Shown: piece after piece, positions 1 to 8,476 of the stretch | Position numbering within the stretch: the first letter of the stretch is position 1 | Layout of the letters: each line of letters opens with the position of its first letter | Program-made: the position numbers and the translations under genes | Notes under the pieces: generated by a model | What the model saw: the letters and a program-made list of their open reading frames with translations, nothing else | The model's database searches: none | Told to the model about the DNA's origin: nothing | Assembly: GCF_002291145.1 (NCBI RefSeq) | Contig: NZ_NTGE01000211.1 | Coordinates: 62,001-126,000 of the forward strand | DNA length: 64,000 nt | Reading direction: 5' to 3' | Source: Streptomyces sp. SA15 | Lineage (GTDB): Bacteria > Actinomycetota > Actinomycetes > Streptomycetales > Streptomycetaceae

Positions 1-129
1 GTACGATCCCGGCCGTCGTGCCGTCGTCATGCCCGCCCCTCCTCCTGCCTGGACTCTTTCCCGGCGGTAACCACCCACTCCGAAGTGCGTACTTGAGCAG
101 GCCGCTCCCCTGCGACGAGCCTAATCGCC

Positions 130-1029
130 ATGACTGACAACGCACTTGCTCAGCCCGGTCCGTCCACCCCGCTCACCCTCCTCGGCACCGGAGCCATGGG
201 CACCGCCCTCGCCCGCGCCTGGCTCGCCGCCGGGCATCCCGTCACCGTCTGGAACCGCACCCCCGCCCGCGCCGAGGCCCTGGCCGCCGAGGGCGCGACC
301 GTCGCCGCGAGCGCCGCCGAGGCGGTGGCCGCGAACCGGCTCGTGGTCGTCTGTCTGCTCGACGACGCCTCGGTCGGCGAGGCCCTCGACGGGGCCGACC
401 TGACCGGGCGGGACCTGGTGAACATCACTACCGGCACCCCTGGCCAGGGGCGTTCACGGGCCGCGTGGGCGAAGGCGCGCGGCGCCCGTTTCCTGGACGG
501 CGGGATCATGGCCGTACCGCCGATGATCGGGGCGCCCGACTCCGGGGCGTACGTCTTCTACAGCGGTTCCGCCGCGCTCTTCGAGGAGCACCGGGACACG
601 CTCGCCGTACCGGCCGGGACCACCTACGTCGGCGCGGACCCCGGGTTCGCCGCGCTGCACGACGTGGCGCTGCTGAGCGCGATGAACGGGATGTTCGCGG
701 GCATCACGCACGCCTTCGCGCTGATCCGCCGGGAGGACATCGCACCGAAGGACTTCGCGCCGCTGCTGGTGTCCTGGCTCACCGCGATGGCGCACTCCGC
801 GCACAAGGCCGCCGACCAGCTGGAGAGCGGCGACTACGGCAAGGACGTCGTCTCCAGCCTGGCGATGCAGGTCGCGGGCAACGCCACGCTGCTGCGGACG
901 GCCGAGGAACAGGGCGTGAGCGCGGAGCTGCTGAGGCCGTACATGGACCTGATGGAGCGGCGGCTCGCCCTGGGGAACGGGGAGGAGGACACGACGGGGG
1001 TGGTGGAACTGCTTCTGCGGAAGCCCTAG
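130..1029 (+). CDS. NAD(P)-dependent imine-reductase-like oxidoreductase
   Basis: A 299-residue enzyme with an N-terminal Rossmann fold: the glycine motif GTGAMG lies near residue 20 and is followed by the NRTPAR segment typical of NADP(H)-preferring beta-hydroxyacid dehydrogenase relatives. The middle segment (NITTGTPGQ, then DGGIMAVPP near residue 125) matches the imine reductase / reductive aminase branch rather than true 6-phosphogluconate dehydrogenases, and the C-terminal half is the expected helical dimerisation domain. Family members reduce cyclic imines or couple ketones to amines with NADPH; the natural substrate cannot be read from the sequence. It stands alone at the left edge, convergent with the kinase gene that follows. 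Confidence 0.85.
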   Translation: MTDNALAQPGPSTPLTLLGTGAMGTALARAWLAAGHPVTVWNRTPARAEALAAEGATVAASAAEAVAANRLVVVCLLDDASVGEALDGADLTGRDLVNITTGTPGQGRSRAAWAKARGARFLDGGIMAVPPMIGAPDSGAYVFYSGSAALFEEHRDTLAVPAGTTYVGADPGFAALHDVALLSAMNGMFAGITHAFALIRREDIAPKDFAPLLVSWLTAMAHSAHKAADQLESGDYGKDVVSSLAMQVAGNATLLRTAEEQGVSAELLRPYMDLMERRLALGNGEEDTTGVVELLLRKP

Positions 1030-1053
1030 CTCAGCTCAGGTGTGCCGCGACGC

Positions 1054-1584
1054 TCAGCTCACGTGTGCGGCGATGGTCCGCGCGCACTCCAGTGACTCCG
1101 AGCGGGTGGTGTCCACCTCCACGTCGTAGACGACGCCCCGGTGGACCAGCTCCGCCTGCTTCTCGGCCATCCCCCGCACCCGGTCGCCCCGGGCGATCTC
1201 CCGGCCCGCGGCCACCGACGCCTCGCAGCGGACGCCGACCCAGAGCACGTCCAGTCCGTCGAGGACCTCGCGCCACCGTTCCTGGGTGGCCGCCGCGCCG
1301 AGGAAGACATCGTCGATGATCACCCGGGCGCCGGCGTGGACCATCGCGGCGATTCCCGTCGCCCACGCCGCTTCCAGGGCCATGAAATCCCCGCCGACGC
1401 TCACCCCGCCGTCCGGGGCGAACTCGATCCCCGTGCCCGCACCGGGCATCGCCTCGAGCAGCGAGTCGACCCCGAAGGCCAGCCAGGGCTCCGGCAGCAC
1501 TTCCTGCAGACACCGCACGATCCCGGACTTGCCCGAGCTGGAGCCGCCGTTGAGCACGATCACCTGAGTTGTCACGCGGGTCAC
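1054..1584 (-). CDS. chloramphenicol phosphotransferase-like P-loop kinase
   Basis: A 176-residue protein with a P-loop (GGSSSGKS, about residues 12-19) right after a hydrophobic first strand, then a FGVDS segment and a cluster of small-molecule kinase features. This is the CPT (chloramphenicol 3-O-phosphotransferase) family layout, at the family's usual length of 175-180 residues. Some members give self-resistance; many Streptomyces paralogues have unknown substrates, so resistance is only possible here. The start is a GTG with no clear ribosome binding site; an in-frame GTG three codons later is an alternative. Confidence 0.8.
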   Translation of the reverse strand: MTRVTTQVIVLNGGSSSGKSGIVRCLQEVLPEPWLAFGVDSLLEAMPGAGTGIEFAPDGGVSVGGDFMALEAAWATGIAAMVHAGARVIIDDVFLGAAATQERWREVLDGLDVLWVGVRCEASVAAGREIARGDRVRGMAEKQAELVHRGVVYDVEVDTTRSESLECARTIAAHVS

Positions 1585-1628
1585 AGTAGGGGGCCGCGCG
1601 AAGTCGCCCCACTCGTTTTTCAGGGCCG

Positions 1629-1658
1629 ATTCAGGCCAATTCAGGCCAATTCAGGCCA
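1629..1658. repeat. 10-bp tandem repeat across a stop codon
   Basis: Three copies of TCAGGCCAAT (1631-1640, 1641-1650, partial 1651-1658) run into the 3' end of the TSUP transporter gene. On the minus strand each unit carries a TGA; because the unit is 10 bp, the three TGAs fall in three different reading frames. Confidence 0.9.
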
Positions 1659-2433
1659 CCCACTGCTCGTACGCCAGGTTCGCCACCAGCGCGAACACCA
1701 CCGTCAGCAGCACGATCCGGACGAAGCCGCTGCCCTGCTTCAGGGCGGTGTGCGCGCCCAGCGTGCCGCCCGCGAGGTTGAACACGGCCATGAGGGCGGC
1801 CAGTTGCCACAGGACCGTGCCCTGCCAGGCGAACGTGGCGAGGGCGCCGGCGTTGGTGCAGCAGTTGACGATCTTGGCGGTGGCGGAGGCGGTGACCAGG
1901 TCGAGGTGGAGGACCGCGGTGAGGGCCAGGACGAGGAACGTGCCGGTGCCGGGGCCGATGAGGCCGTCGTAGAAGCCGATGCCGAGGCCCGCCAGGCCGA
2001 TCGCGGCGAAGATCTGGCGGCGGGTGGCCGGGCCGGTCGCGGGGGCGGTTCCGAAGGCGGGGCGCAGGATCACGAAGGCGGCCACGGCGAGCAGCACCAC
2101 CATGATCACCGGCTTGAGGACCTCCGTGCTCATCCCGGCCGCGAAGAAGGCCCCGGCCGAGGATCCGGCGAGGGCCGCGAGGCCGATGCGTACGGCGGTG
2201 CCGACGTCGACCGGGGCCTTGCGGGCGTACGTCACGGCCGCGCCCGTCGTGCCGACGATGGCGACCGCCTTGTTGGTGCCGAGGGCGTACGCGGCCGGGG
2301 TGCTCGACGGCAGGCCGAGCAGCAGGACCGGCAGCAGCAGGAGCCCGCCTCCGCCGACCACGGCGTCGATCCAGCCGGCCGCCAGGGCCGCGAGGCAGAG
2401 GACGACGACCATGGTCAGCGATATATCGGGCAT
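1651..2433 (-). CDS. TSUP (TauE/SafE) family membrane transporter
   Basis: A 260-residue integral membrane protein with eight or so hydrophobic segments. The N-terminal GWIDAVVGGGGLLLLP stretch and the mid-protein GFYDGLIGPGTGTF stretch are the paired repeats of the TSUP/TauE/SafE family, which moves sulfite, sulfonates or other small anions. The start at the ATG reading MPDISL was chosen because the hydrophobic domain begins directly after it; the open frame continues upstream into non-coding DNA. It is divergent from the nitrite reductase operon, so an anion-handling role alongside nitrite or sulfite metabolism is plausible but not shown. The stop lies inside a short tandem repeat. Confidence 0.88.
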   Translation of the reverse strand: MPDISLTMVVVLCLAALAAGWIDAVVGGGGLLLLPVLLLGLPSSTPAAYALGTNKAVAIVGTTGAAVTYARKAPVDVGTAVRIGLAALAGSSAGAFFAAGMSTEVLKPVIMVVLLAVAAFVILRPAFGTAPATGPATRRQIFAAIGLAGLGIGFYDGLIGPGTGTFLVLALTAVLHLDLVTASATAKIVNCCTNAGALATFAWQGTVLWQLAALMAVFNLAGGTLGAHTALKQGSGFVRIVLLTVVFALVANLAYEQWVA

Positions 2434-2742
2434 GATCGGGACCCTATGGAGGGGATAGGTGCCCCGTCCATCGAGATGAGGATCTTCTGAGGTTGCGTCT
2501 CGGAGCGGCTCCCCCTCCGCGCGTGAGCTGGTGAAACCCGGGCTCGCGCCGCTCCCGGTCGTAGACGATGGTGGCTGCACCGGAACCCGGAGGTCCGGCC
2601 ACTCCCGCCAGCTCCTCACAGCCCGCCCCCGCCGCGCTCCGCGAACCCTCACACCCGCGCCCGGCCCTCGCTGAGCGCAGCGTTCCCCGCGGGAAACAGA
2701 CGTGATGCGGTCGGGTAACACCGGCAACGCACGCTCCTGAAC
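2434..2742. other. divergent intergenic region, TSUP / nir operon
   Basis: A 309-base region between two divergent genes that must hold both promoters. I see no hairpin or clear operator. GAAAC (2693-2697), GTAAC (2715-2719) and GCAAC (2724-2728) resemble half-sites of the nitrogen regulator GlnR, but the spacing does not fit the published box. Confidence 0.4.
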
Positions 2743-3957
2743 ATGACCTCGAATACGCGTGTGGTGGTGATCGGCGCCGGCCTCGCGGGCGTCCGTCTCG
2801 CCCGGCGGCTCGGTGAGCTCCGCGTGCCCGCGCTGGTGATCGGCGAGGAGGAGCACCGGCCGTACAACAGGGTGCTGCTCGCCGAGGTGCTGGCCGGCCG
2901 CTACAGCCCCGACGTGATCGCCCTCCCGGCGCCTGCGGAGCTGACCCGTGCCCGGGTCACCGGCATCGACCGGGCCGGGCGGAACGTCGAGTGCGCGGAC
3001 GGCTCGAAGATCGCATACGACACGCTGGTCCTGGCCACCGGCTCCAACCCGGTGCTCCCGCCGCTGCGCGGACTGTTCACCCCCGATCACGTGCTGCCCG
3101 AGGGCGTGCACGCGTTCCGCACCATGGACGACTGCCTGGGCCTGTCCAAGGCGGTACGGCCGGGCGTGCGGGCGGTCGTGATCGGCGGCGGGCTCCTCGG
3201 GGTGTCCGCGGCCCGCGCGCTCGCCCTGCGCGGCGCGCAGGTCGTCCTCGCCCAGCAGTCCGAGCGGCTCATGGAAAGCCAGCTCGACCCGGCGGCCTCC
3301 AAGCTGGTCCGCCGGCACCTCACCGACCTCGGCGTCGAGATCCACACCGAGTGCCGGGTGCGCGACGTGCGCTGCGTCGGCGGCGCGGTCCGCTCGGTCG
3401 AGATGGCCGACGGTTACGCCCTCGACGCCGACCTCGTGGTCCTGGCGTGCGGGGTCCACCCGCGTGTGGGTCTCGCCCAGATCGCCGGCCTCGACGTCCG
3501 CAAGGGCGTCGTCGTCGACGACGAACTGCGCACCTCCGACCCGCACATCCGGGCCATCGGCGACTGCGCGCAGCACGACGGCACGTTGTACGGGCTCGCG
3601 ACCCCGGCGCTCGAACAGGCGGACGTCCTGGCCGAGTCGCTGGCGGGCGACGCCGACGCCCGGTACACCGGCACCCGTTCGCTGACCCGCCTCACCCTCG
3701 CCGGGCAGTCCGCCTTCGACCTCGCCGCGTTCGGTGAGACGGAGGCCCTCCCCGGCGACGACGTGGTCCAGCTCGCCGACGCCACGCGCGGCACCTACCG
3801 CAAGGTCGTCGTCCGCGACGACCGCCTGGTCGGCGGGGTCCTCGTCGGCGAACTCGGCACCGTCGGCGCGCTCGCGCGCGCCTGGGAGGGAGCAGAGCCG
3901 CTCCCGTCCGACGGCGGTCCTCTGCTCCACCTGCTTACCAACGATGGAGGCTCCTGA
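2743..3957 (+). CDS. FAD/NAD(P)-dependent oxidoreductase of the nitrite reductase operon
   Basis: A 404-residue pyridine nucleotide-disulfide oxidoreductase. The first FAD dinucleotide motif (GAGLAGVRLA) begins near residue 8, the NAD motif (GGGLLGVSAA) near residue 147, and the second FAD segment (IRAIGDCAQ) near residue 268. It resembles the N-terminal half of NirB but stops before the [2Fe-2S] and sirohaem parts. Its stop overlaps the nirB start (TGATG), so the two are translationally coupled. The likely role is a partner electron-transfer subunit or NirB paralogue for nitrite assimilation in the cytoplasm; an actual electron acceptor cannot be read from sequence. Confidence 0.85.
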   Translation: MTSNTRVVVIGAGLAGVRLARRLGELRVPALVIGEEEHRPYNRVLLAEVLAGRYSPDVIALPAPAELTRARVTGIDRAGRNVECADGSKIAYDTLVLATGSNPVLPPLRGLFTPDHVLPEGVHAFRTMDDCLGLSKAVRPGVRAVVIGGGLLGVSAARALALRGAQVVLAQQSERLMESQLDPAASKLVRRHLTDLGVEIHTECRVRDVRCVGGAVRSVEMADGYALDADLVVLACGVHPRVGLAQIAGLDVRKGVVVDDELRTSDPHIRAIGDCAQHDGTLYGLATPALEQADVLAESLAGDADARYTGTRSLTRLTLAGQSAFDLAAFGETEALPGDDVVQLADATRGTYRKVVVRDDRLVGGVLVGELGTVGALARAWEGAEPLPSDGGPLLHLLTNDGGS

Positions 3958-6566
3958 TGTCCACGGACACCCCCACGATCGTGCTCGTCGGCCATGGCAT
4001 GGTCGGCCAGCGCTTCCTCGAAGCGCTCGCCGAGCGCGGCATGACCGCCACGCACCGCGTGGTCGTGCTGTGCGAGGAGCCGCGTCCGGCGTACGACCGC
4101 GTGGCGCTCACCTCGTACTTCTCGGGCAAGACGCCCGAGGACCTCTCGATGACCGACATGGAGTTCATCGAGAAGGAGGGCATCGAGCTGTACGTCGGTG
4201 ACCCGGCGGAGACGATCGACCGCGAGACGAAGAAGGTCACGGCCAGGTCCGGTCAGGTCTTCGACTACGACATCCTCGTCCTGGCCACGGGCTCCTACCC
4301 GTTCGTGCCGCCGGTCCCCAACAAGGACGCGAAGGGCTGCTTCGTCTACCGCACGATCGAGGACCTCCTCGCCATCGAGGAGTACGCCAAGACCCGCACG
4401 ACCGGTGCCGTGGTGGGCGGCGGTCTGCTCGGCCTGGAGGCCGCGGGTGCGCTCAAGGGCCTCGGACTCACCAGCCACATCGTGGAGTTCGCGCCGCGCC
4501 TGATGCCGGTACAGGTCGACGAGGGCGGCGGCGCCGCGCTGCTGCGCACCATCGAGGAGATGGGCCTCAGCGTCCACACGGGCGTCGGCACGCAGGAAAT
4601 CGTGGTCGACTCCGAGGGCGCCGTCACCGGCATGAAGCTGTCCGACGGCTCCGAACTCGCCACCGACATGGTGGTGTTCTCCGCCGGTGTCCGACCCCGC
4701 GACCAGCTGGCCCGCGACTGCGGCCTGACGGTCGGCGAGCGTGGCGGCATCACGGTCGACGAGAAGTGCCGTACGGTCTCCGACCCGCACGTGTTCGCGA
4801 TCGGCGAGTGCGCGCTGGCCGCCGACGGCCGGGTGTACGGCCTGGTGGCCCCCGGCTACGAGCAGGCCGAGACGGCCGCCGCGACCATCGCCGCCGACGA
4901 GGAGGCCGCCTTCACCGGCGCCGACCTGTCCACCAAGCTGAAGCTGCTCGGCGTGGACGTGGCGTCCTTCGGCGACGCGCACGGAGCCACCGAGGACTGC
5001 CTCGACGTCGTCTACTCCGACTCCCGAGCGGGCCTGTACAAGAAGCTGGTCATCGGCCGCGACGGCACGCTGCTCGGCGGCATCCTCGTCGGCGACGCGG
5101 AGGCGTACGGCACGCTGCGCGCCTTTACCGGCTCGGTCCCGCCCATCTCGCCGGAGTCGCTGGTGCTGCCCGCCGGTGCCGGCGCCCCGACCCAGCTCGG
5201 CCCGACCGCGCTCCCGGACGACGCGATCATCTGCTCCTGCAACAACGTCACCAAGGGCACGATCCGCGGCGCGGTCACCGACCACCAGTGCACGACCGTG
5301 CCCGAGGTGAAGAAGTGCACCAAGGCCGGTACGACCTGCGGCAGTTGCGTCAAGGTCCTCGGCCAGCTCGTCAACGCCGAACTGGAGGCCAGCGGCGTCG
5401 AGGTCGACAAGGGCCTGTGCGGCTGCTTCTCGCAGACCCGCGAGGAGCTGTACGAGATCGTCCTCGCCCTGCGCATCAACACCTACCAGGACCTGCTGGA
5501 CCGTTACGGCCGCGAGGGCGCCCGGGGCGGCGACGGCTGCGAGATCTGCAAGCCGGCGGTCGGCTCGATCATCGCCTCCCTCGCCCCGACGATCGGCGCG
5601 AGCGGTTACGTCCTGGAGGGCGAGCAGGCGTCCCTGCAGGACAGCAACGACCACTTCCTGGCCAACCTGCAGAAGAACGGCTCGTACTCGATCGTGCCGC
5701 GCATCCCGGGCGGCGAGATCACCCCCGAGAAGCTGATCGTGATCGGCGAGGTGGCCCGCGACTTCGGGCTCTACACGAAGATCACCGGCGGTCAGCGAAT
5801 CGACATGTTCGGCGCGCGCGTCGAGCAGCTCCCCCTCATCTGGGCGCGGTTGGTGGACGCGGGCTTCGAGTCCGGCCACGCGTACGGCAAGGCGCTGCGC
5901 ACGGTGAAGTCCTGCGTGGGCCAGACCTGGTGCCGCTACGGCGTCCAGGACTCCGTCCGCATGGCGATCGACCTGGAGCTGCGCTACCGGGGTCTGCGTT
6001 CCCCGCACAAGCTGAAGTCGGCGGTCTCCGGCTGCCAGCGCGAGTGCGCGGAGGCCCAGTCGAAGGACTTCGGCGTGATCGCCACGGCCAACGGCTGGAA
6101 CCTGTACGTCGGCGGCAACGGCGGCGCCACCCCCCGCCACGCGGACCTGCTGGCCCAGGACCTGTCCGACGCCGAGCTCATCCGCCTGATCGACCGCTTC
6201 CTGATGTTCTACATCCGTACGGCCGACCGCCTGGAGCGCACCTCCACCTGGCTGGAGCGGATCCCGGGCGGCTTGGACCACATCCGGGACGTGGTGGTGG
6301 AGGACTCCCTCGGCATCTGCGAGGAGCTGGAGTCCCTGATGGCCGCGCATGTCGCGAACTACCGCGACGAGTGGGCTCAGACCATCAACGACCCGGAGAA
6401 GCTGTCCCGGTTCGTCTCCTTCGTGAACGCGCCCGACACCCCCGACCCGGTCGTCGGCTTCGTCCCCGAGCGCGACCAGATCAAGCCCGACCTGCCGCTG
6501 CTGAGCATCGGCATGCGGCCCGCCGACAACCCGGCAGACGTCCTGGAAGGAAGTGCCCAGCGATGA
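3957..6566 (+). CDS. nirB: assimilatory nitrite reductase [NAD(P)H], large subunit
   Basis: An 869-residue NirB, the usual length. Domains in order: FAD/NAD(P) oxidoreductase (residues 1-410; GHGMVGQ near the start, GGGLLGLEAA near 155), a BFD-like [2Fe-2S] domain with CSCNNVTKG and CGSCVK (about 425-465), a ferredoxin-like half-domain, then the sirohaem/[4Fe-4S] centre with the diagnostic C-X5-C (CVGQTWC) and C-X3-C (CQREC) ligands near residues 650 and 690. It reduces nitrite to ammonium with six electrons from NAD(P)H. It overlaps nirD by four bases (ATGA) and the upstream FAD oxidoreductase by one, giving a tightly coupled three-gene operon. Confidence 0.97.
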   Translation: MSTDTPTIVLVGHGMVGQRFLEALAERGMTATHRVVVLCEEPRPAYDRVALTSYFSGKTPEDLSMTDMEFIEKEGIELYVGDPAETIDRETKKVTARSGQVFDYDILVLATGSYPFVPPVPNKDAKGCFVYRTIEDLLAIEEYAKTRTTGAVVGGGLLGLEAAGALKGLGLTSHIVEFAPRLMPVQVDEGGGAALLRTIEEMGLSVHTGVGTQEIVVDSEGAVTGMKLSDGSELATDMVVFSAGVRPRDQLARDCGLTVGERGGITVDEKCRTVSDPHVFAIGECALAADGRVYGLVAPGYEQAETAAATIAADEEAAFTGADLSTKLKLLGVDVASFGDAHGATEDCLDVVYSDSRAGLYKKLVIGRDGTLLGGILVGDAEAYGTLRAFTGSVPPISPESLVLPAGAGAPTQLGPTALPDDAIICSCNNVTKGTIRGAVTDHQCTTVPEVKKCTKAGTTCGSCVKVLGQLVNAELEASGVEVDKGLCGCFSQTREELYEIVLALRINTYQDLLDRYGREGARGGDGCEICKPAVGSIIASLAPTIGASGYVLEGEQASLQDSNDHFLANLQKNGSYSIVPRIPGGEITPEKLIVIGEVARDFGLYTKITGGQRIDMFGARVEQLPLIWARLVDAGFESGHAYGKALRTVKSCVGQTWCRYGVQDSVRMAIDLELRYRGLRSPHKLKSAVSGCQRECAEAQSKDFGVIATANGWNLYVGGNGGATPRHADLLAQDLSDAELIRLIDRFLMFYIRTADRLERTSTWLERIPGGLDHIRDVVVEDSLGICEELESLMAAHVANYRDEWAQTINDPEKLSRFVSFVNAPDTPDPVVGFVPERDQIKPDLPLLSIGMRPADNPADVLEGSAQR

Positions 6567-6922
6567 CCCTGGCACCCGAGACGACCGACCTGAAGATCCA
6601 ACTGCGCCTGGACGACCAGGCCGACGACTGGTTCACGGTCTGTAACCTGAGTGCGCTGCTGCCGGGCCGTGGAGTGGCGGCCCTGCTGCCCGACGGCCGC
6701 CAGGTCGCCCTCTTCCGCGACCGCGCCGGCAAGCTGTACGCCATCGACAACCGCGACCCGTTCTGCGGCGCGGCGGTCCTCTCCCGCGGCCTGACCGGCA
6801 GCCACCAGGGGCGGCCGTTCGTCGCCTCGCCCCTGCTGAAGCAGCGCTTCGACCTGGAGAGCGGGCAGTGCCTGGACGACGAGACGGTGAGGGTGGCGAC
6901 GTACGAGATCCGGACCTCGTAA
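6563..6922 (+). CDS. nirD: nitrite reductase small subunit
   Basis: A 119-residue Rieske-like fold protein beginning inside the last codons of nirB (ATGA overlap). DRAGKLYAIDN and NRDPFCGAAVLSRG match NirD, in which the Rieske fold is kept but the [2Fe-2S] Cys/His ligands are lost; only one Cys sits in the equivalent region here. NirD is needed with NirB for NAD(P)H-nitrite reductase activity. The start was chosen by the overlap and the good family-length match; the same frame is open far upstream within nirB but non-coding there. Confidence 0.93.
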   Translation: MTLAPETTDLKIQLRLDDQADDWFTVCNLSALLPGRGVAALLPDGRQVALFRDRAGKLYAIDNRDPFCGAAVLSRGLTGSHQGRPFVASPLLKQRFDLESGQCLDDETVRVATYEIRTS

Positions 6923-6948
6923 GCCCGTAAGCGCCGTAGGAAACTTTC

Positions 6949-6985
6949 TTGACCGATCGTTCTGGTTGAGCCTAGGCTGCGCTAC
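6949..6985 (+). promoter_or_regulatory. leaderless promoter with TetR-type operator
   Basis: TTGACC at 6949-6954 and TAGGCT at 6973-6978 (18-bp spacing) place transcription start at about the GTG at 6986, with no ribosome binding site, so the regulator mRNA is probably leaderless. TTTCTTGACCGATCG over the -35 recurs inverted upstream of the downstream SDR gene, marking it as the probable autoregulatory operator. Confidence 0.65.
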
Positions 6986-7567
6986 GTGGCCAGGACCAAG
7001 GAGTTCGATCCCGACGCCGCGCTGCAGTCAGCCCTCGAGCTGTTCTGGCAGCGCGGCTACGAGGCGACGTCGATGTCCGACCTCGTCGAGCACCTGGGCA
7101 TCGGACGGGCGAGCATCTACGCGACCTTCGGCAGCAAGCACGAGCTGTACTTGAAGGCACTGGACCGCTACCAGGCACAACTCCCGGATCTACTGCGGGA
7201 GCTGTCCCAGCCGGGCCCGGTACTGCCCGCCGTACGAGCACTCGTGCGGCGCTATGCGGACGAGGCGGCCGGCGAGGAACAGCGCCGTTGCGGCTGCTTC
7301 ATCACCAATACGGCTGCCGAGCTCGCCCCGCACGATCCGGCCGCGGCGCGGCAGGTCGAGCGCAACTGGGACCAGATGGAGACGGTCCTCCACTCCGCCC
7401 TGGTCCGCGCCCGGGCCCAGGGCGAGCTGCCCGCCGACCGGGATCCGCTCACCCTTGCCCGGATGCTGCTGGTGTTGCTGCAGGGGCTCAAGGTCGTCGG
7501 CAAGGCGTCGGCGGATCCGGCGCGCGTCCGGGACGCGGCGGAGCAGGCGTTGGCGCTGCTCGACTGA
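6986..7567 (+). CDS. TetR/AcrR family transcriptional regulator
   Basis: A 193-residue regulator with a TetR helix-turn-helix at residues 10-57 (DLVEHLGIGRASIYATFGSKHELY) and a TetR_C-type ligand domain. It starts with GTG reading VARTKEF, at the predicted transcription start. It lies directly upstream of, and in the same direction as, an SDR gene, and the same inverted sequence element precedes both. The simplest model is a repressor of itself and of the SDR, relieved by a small ligand that the SDR metabolises. A terminator hairpin between the genes suggests separate transcripts. Confidence 0.9.
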   Translation: MARTKEFDPDAALQSALELFWQRGYEATSMSDLVEHLGIGRASIYATFGSKHELYLKALDRYQAQLPDLLRELSQPGPVLPAVRALVRRYADEAAGEEQRRCGCFITNTAAELAPHDPAAARQVERNWDQMETVLHSALVRARAQGELPADRDPLTLARMLLVLLQGLKVVGKASADPARVRDAAEQALALLD

Positions 7568-7579
7568 ATTCAGTGAAAC

Positions 7580-7602
7580 AAGGCCCTCATGGGGCCTTTT
7601 CT
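7580..7602 (+). terminator. rho-independent terminator after the TetR gene
   Basis: A perfect 7-bp stem AAGGCCC / GGGCCTT with a 5-base loop, followed by TTTTC. It begins 12 bases after the regulator's stop codon. Confidence 0.75.
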
Positions 7603-7615
7603 TACACCCGCATAC

Positions 7616-7636
7616 TGAACCGATCGGTCAAGAAAA
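7616..7636. promoter_or_regulatory. second TetR operator, upstream of the SDR
   Basis: GAACCGATCGGTCAAGAAA reads, on the other strand, TTTCTTGACCGATCGGTTC, matching the element at 6946-6965 except for one inserted G. It sits between the terminator and the AAGGGGAG ribosome binding site of the SDR gene, where a bound repressor would block transcription. Confidence 0.65.
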
Positions 7637-7645
7637 GGGGAGATC

Positions 7646-8425
7646 ATGACCATCCGGAACACTGCCAACCGCTTCACCGGCAGGACCGCACTCGTCACCG
7701 GTGCCGGATCCGGCATCGGCCGTACCACCGCCCTCGCGTTCGCCGCCGAGGGCGCGCACGTCGTCGTCGCCGGGCGTCGGCGGGAACCGCTCGACGAGAC
7801 CGTCCGGCTGATCGAGGCGCAGGGCGGCAAGGCGCTCGCGGTCACGGCCGACGTCGCCCGGGCAGCCGACGTACAGGCCCTCGTCGACGCCGCCGTGGAC
7901 CGATTCGGATCGCTCGACGTGGCGGTGAACAACGCGGGCGTCTTCCGCGGCGGCGAGCCCCTGGCCGAGTTGTCCGAGGACGACTGGCACACGCAGCTCG
8001 ACATCAACGTCACCGGCGTCTTCCTCGCCCTCCAGGCCGAGATCCGCCAGATGCGCACCCAGCCGGCCGGCGGCGCGATCGTGAACATCGCCTCCACCTT
8101 CGGCGTGCACTCCCGTCACCCCGGTGCCGCCGCGTACGCGGCCACCAAGGCCGCCGTCTCCGTGCTGACCAGGGGTGCCGCCCTCGACCACATCCGCGAC
8201 GGCGTCCGTATCAACGCGGTCAGCCCCGGCGCCACGGACACCCCGATGTCGCTGGATGCCGGCGAGACGGAGGCCGACCGCGCCGAGCGCGTGCGGGCCG
8301 AGCTCCCCCTCGGCCGTATATCGGCCACGGACGAGGTGGCCGCCGCCGTCCTGTATCTGGCGTCGGACGCGGCCGCGTCGATGGTGGGCACCGACCTGGT
8401 GGTGGACAGCGGGGCGACGGCCTGA
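7646..8425 (+). CDS. short-chain dehydrogenase/reductase
   Basis: A 259-residue classical SDR. The cofactor motif TGAGSGIG is near residue 18, NNAGVF near residue 95, and the catalytic Ser (IASTFG near 150) with YAATK (Tyr and Lys near 165-169) completes the triad. The arginine-rich VAGRRREP after the second strand suggests NADP(H). The last residues VVDSGATA are the usual SDR end. It begins behind a strong AAGGGGAG site and a TetR operator, so it is probably the target of the upstream regulator. Substrate unknown. Confidence 0.9.
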   Translation: MTIRNTANRFTGRTALVTGAGSGIGRTTALAFAAEGAHVVVAGRRREPLDETVRLIEAQGGKALAVTADVARAADVQALVDAAVDRFGSLDVAVNNAGVFRGGEPLAELSEDDWHTQLDINVTGVFLALQAEIRQMRTQPAGGAIVNIASTFGVHSRHPGAAAYAATKAAVSVLTRGAALDHIRDGVRINAVSPGATDTPMSLDAGETEADRAERVRAELPLGRISATDEVAAAVLYLASDAAASMVGTDLVVDSGATA

Positions 8426-8476
8426 GAATCCGCCGGCCCGGAAATTCCGTGGTGGGGCGGAAGTCCCCGTGCTTGC

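Noticed and set aside
2693..2728. GlnR box before the nitrite reductase operon
   Set aside because: GAAAC, GTAAC and GCAAC are present but spacing (17 and 4 bases) does not fit the gTnAC-N6-GnAAC consensus.
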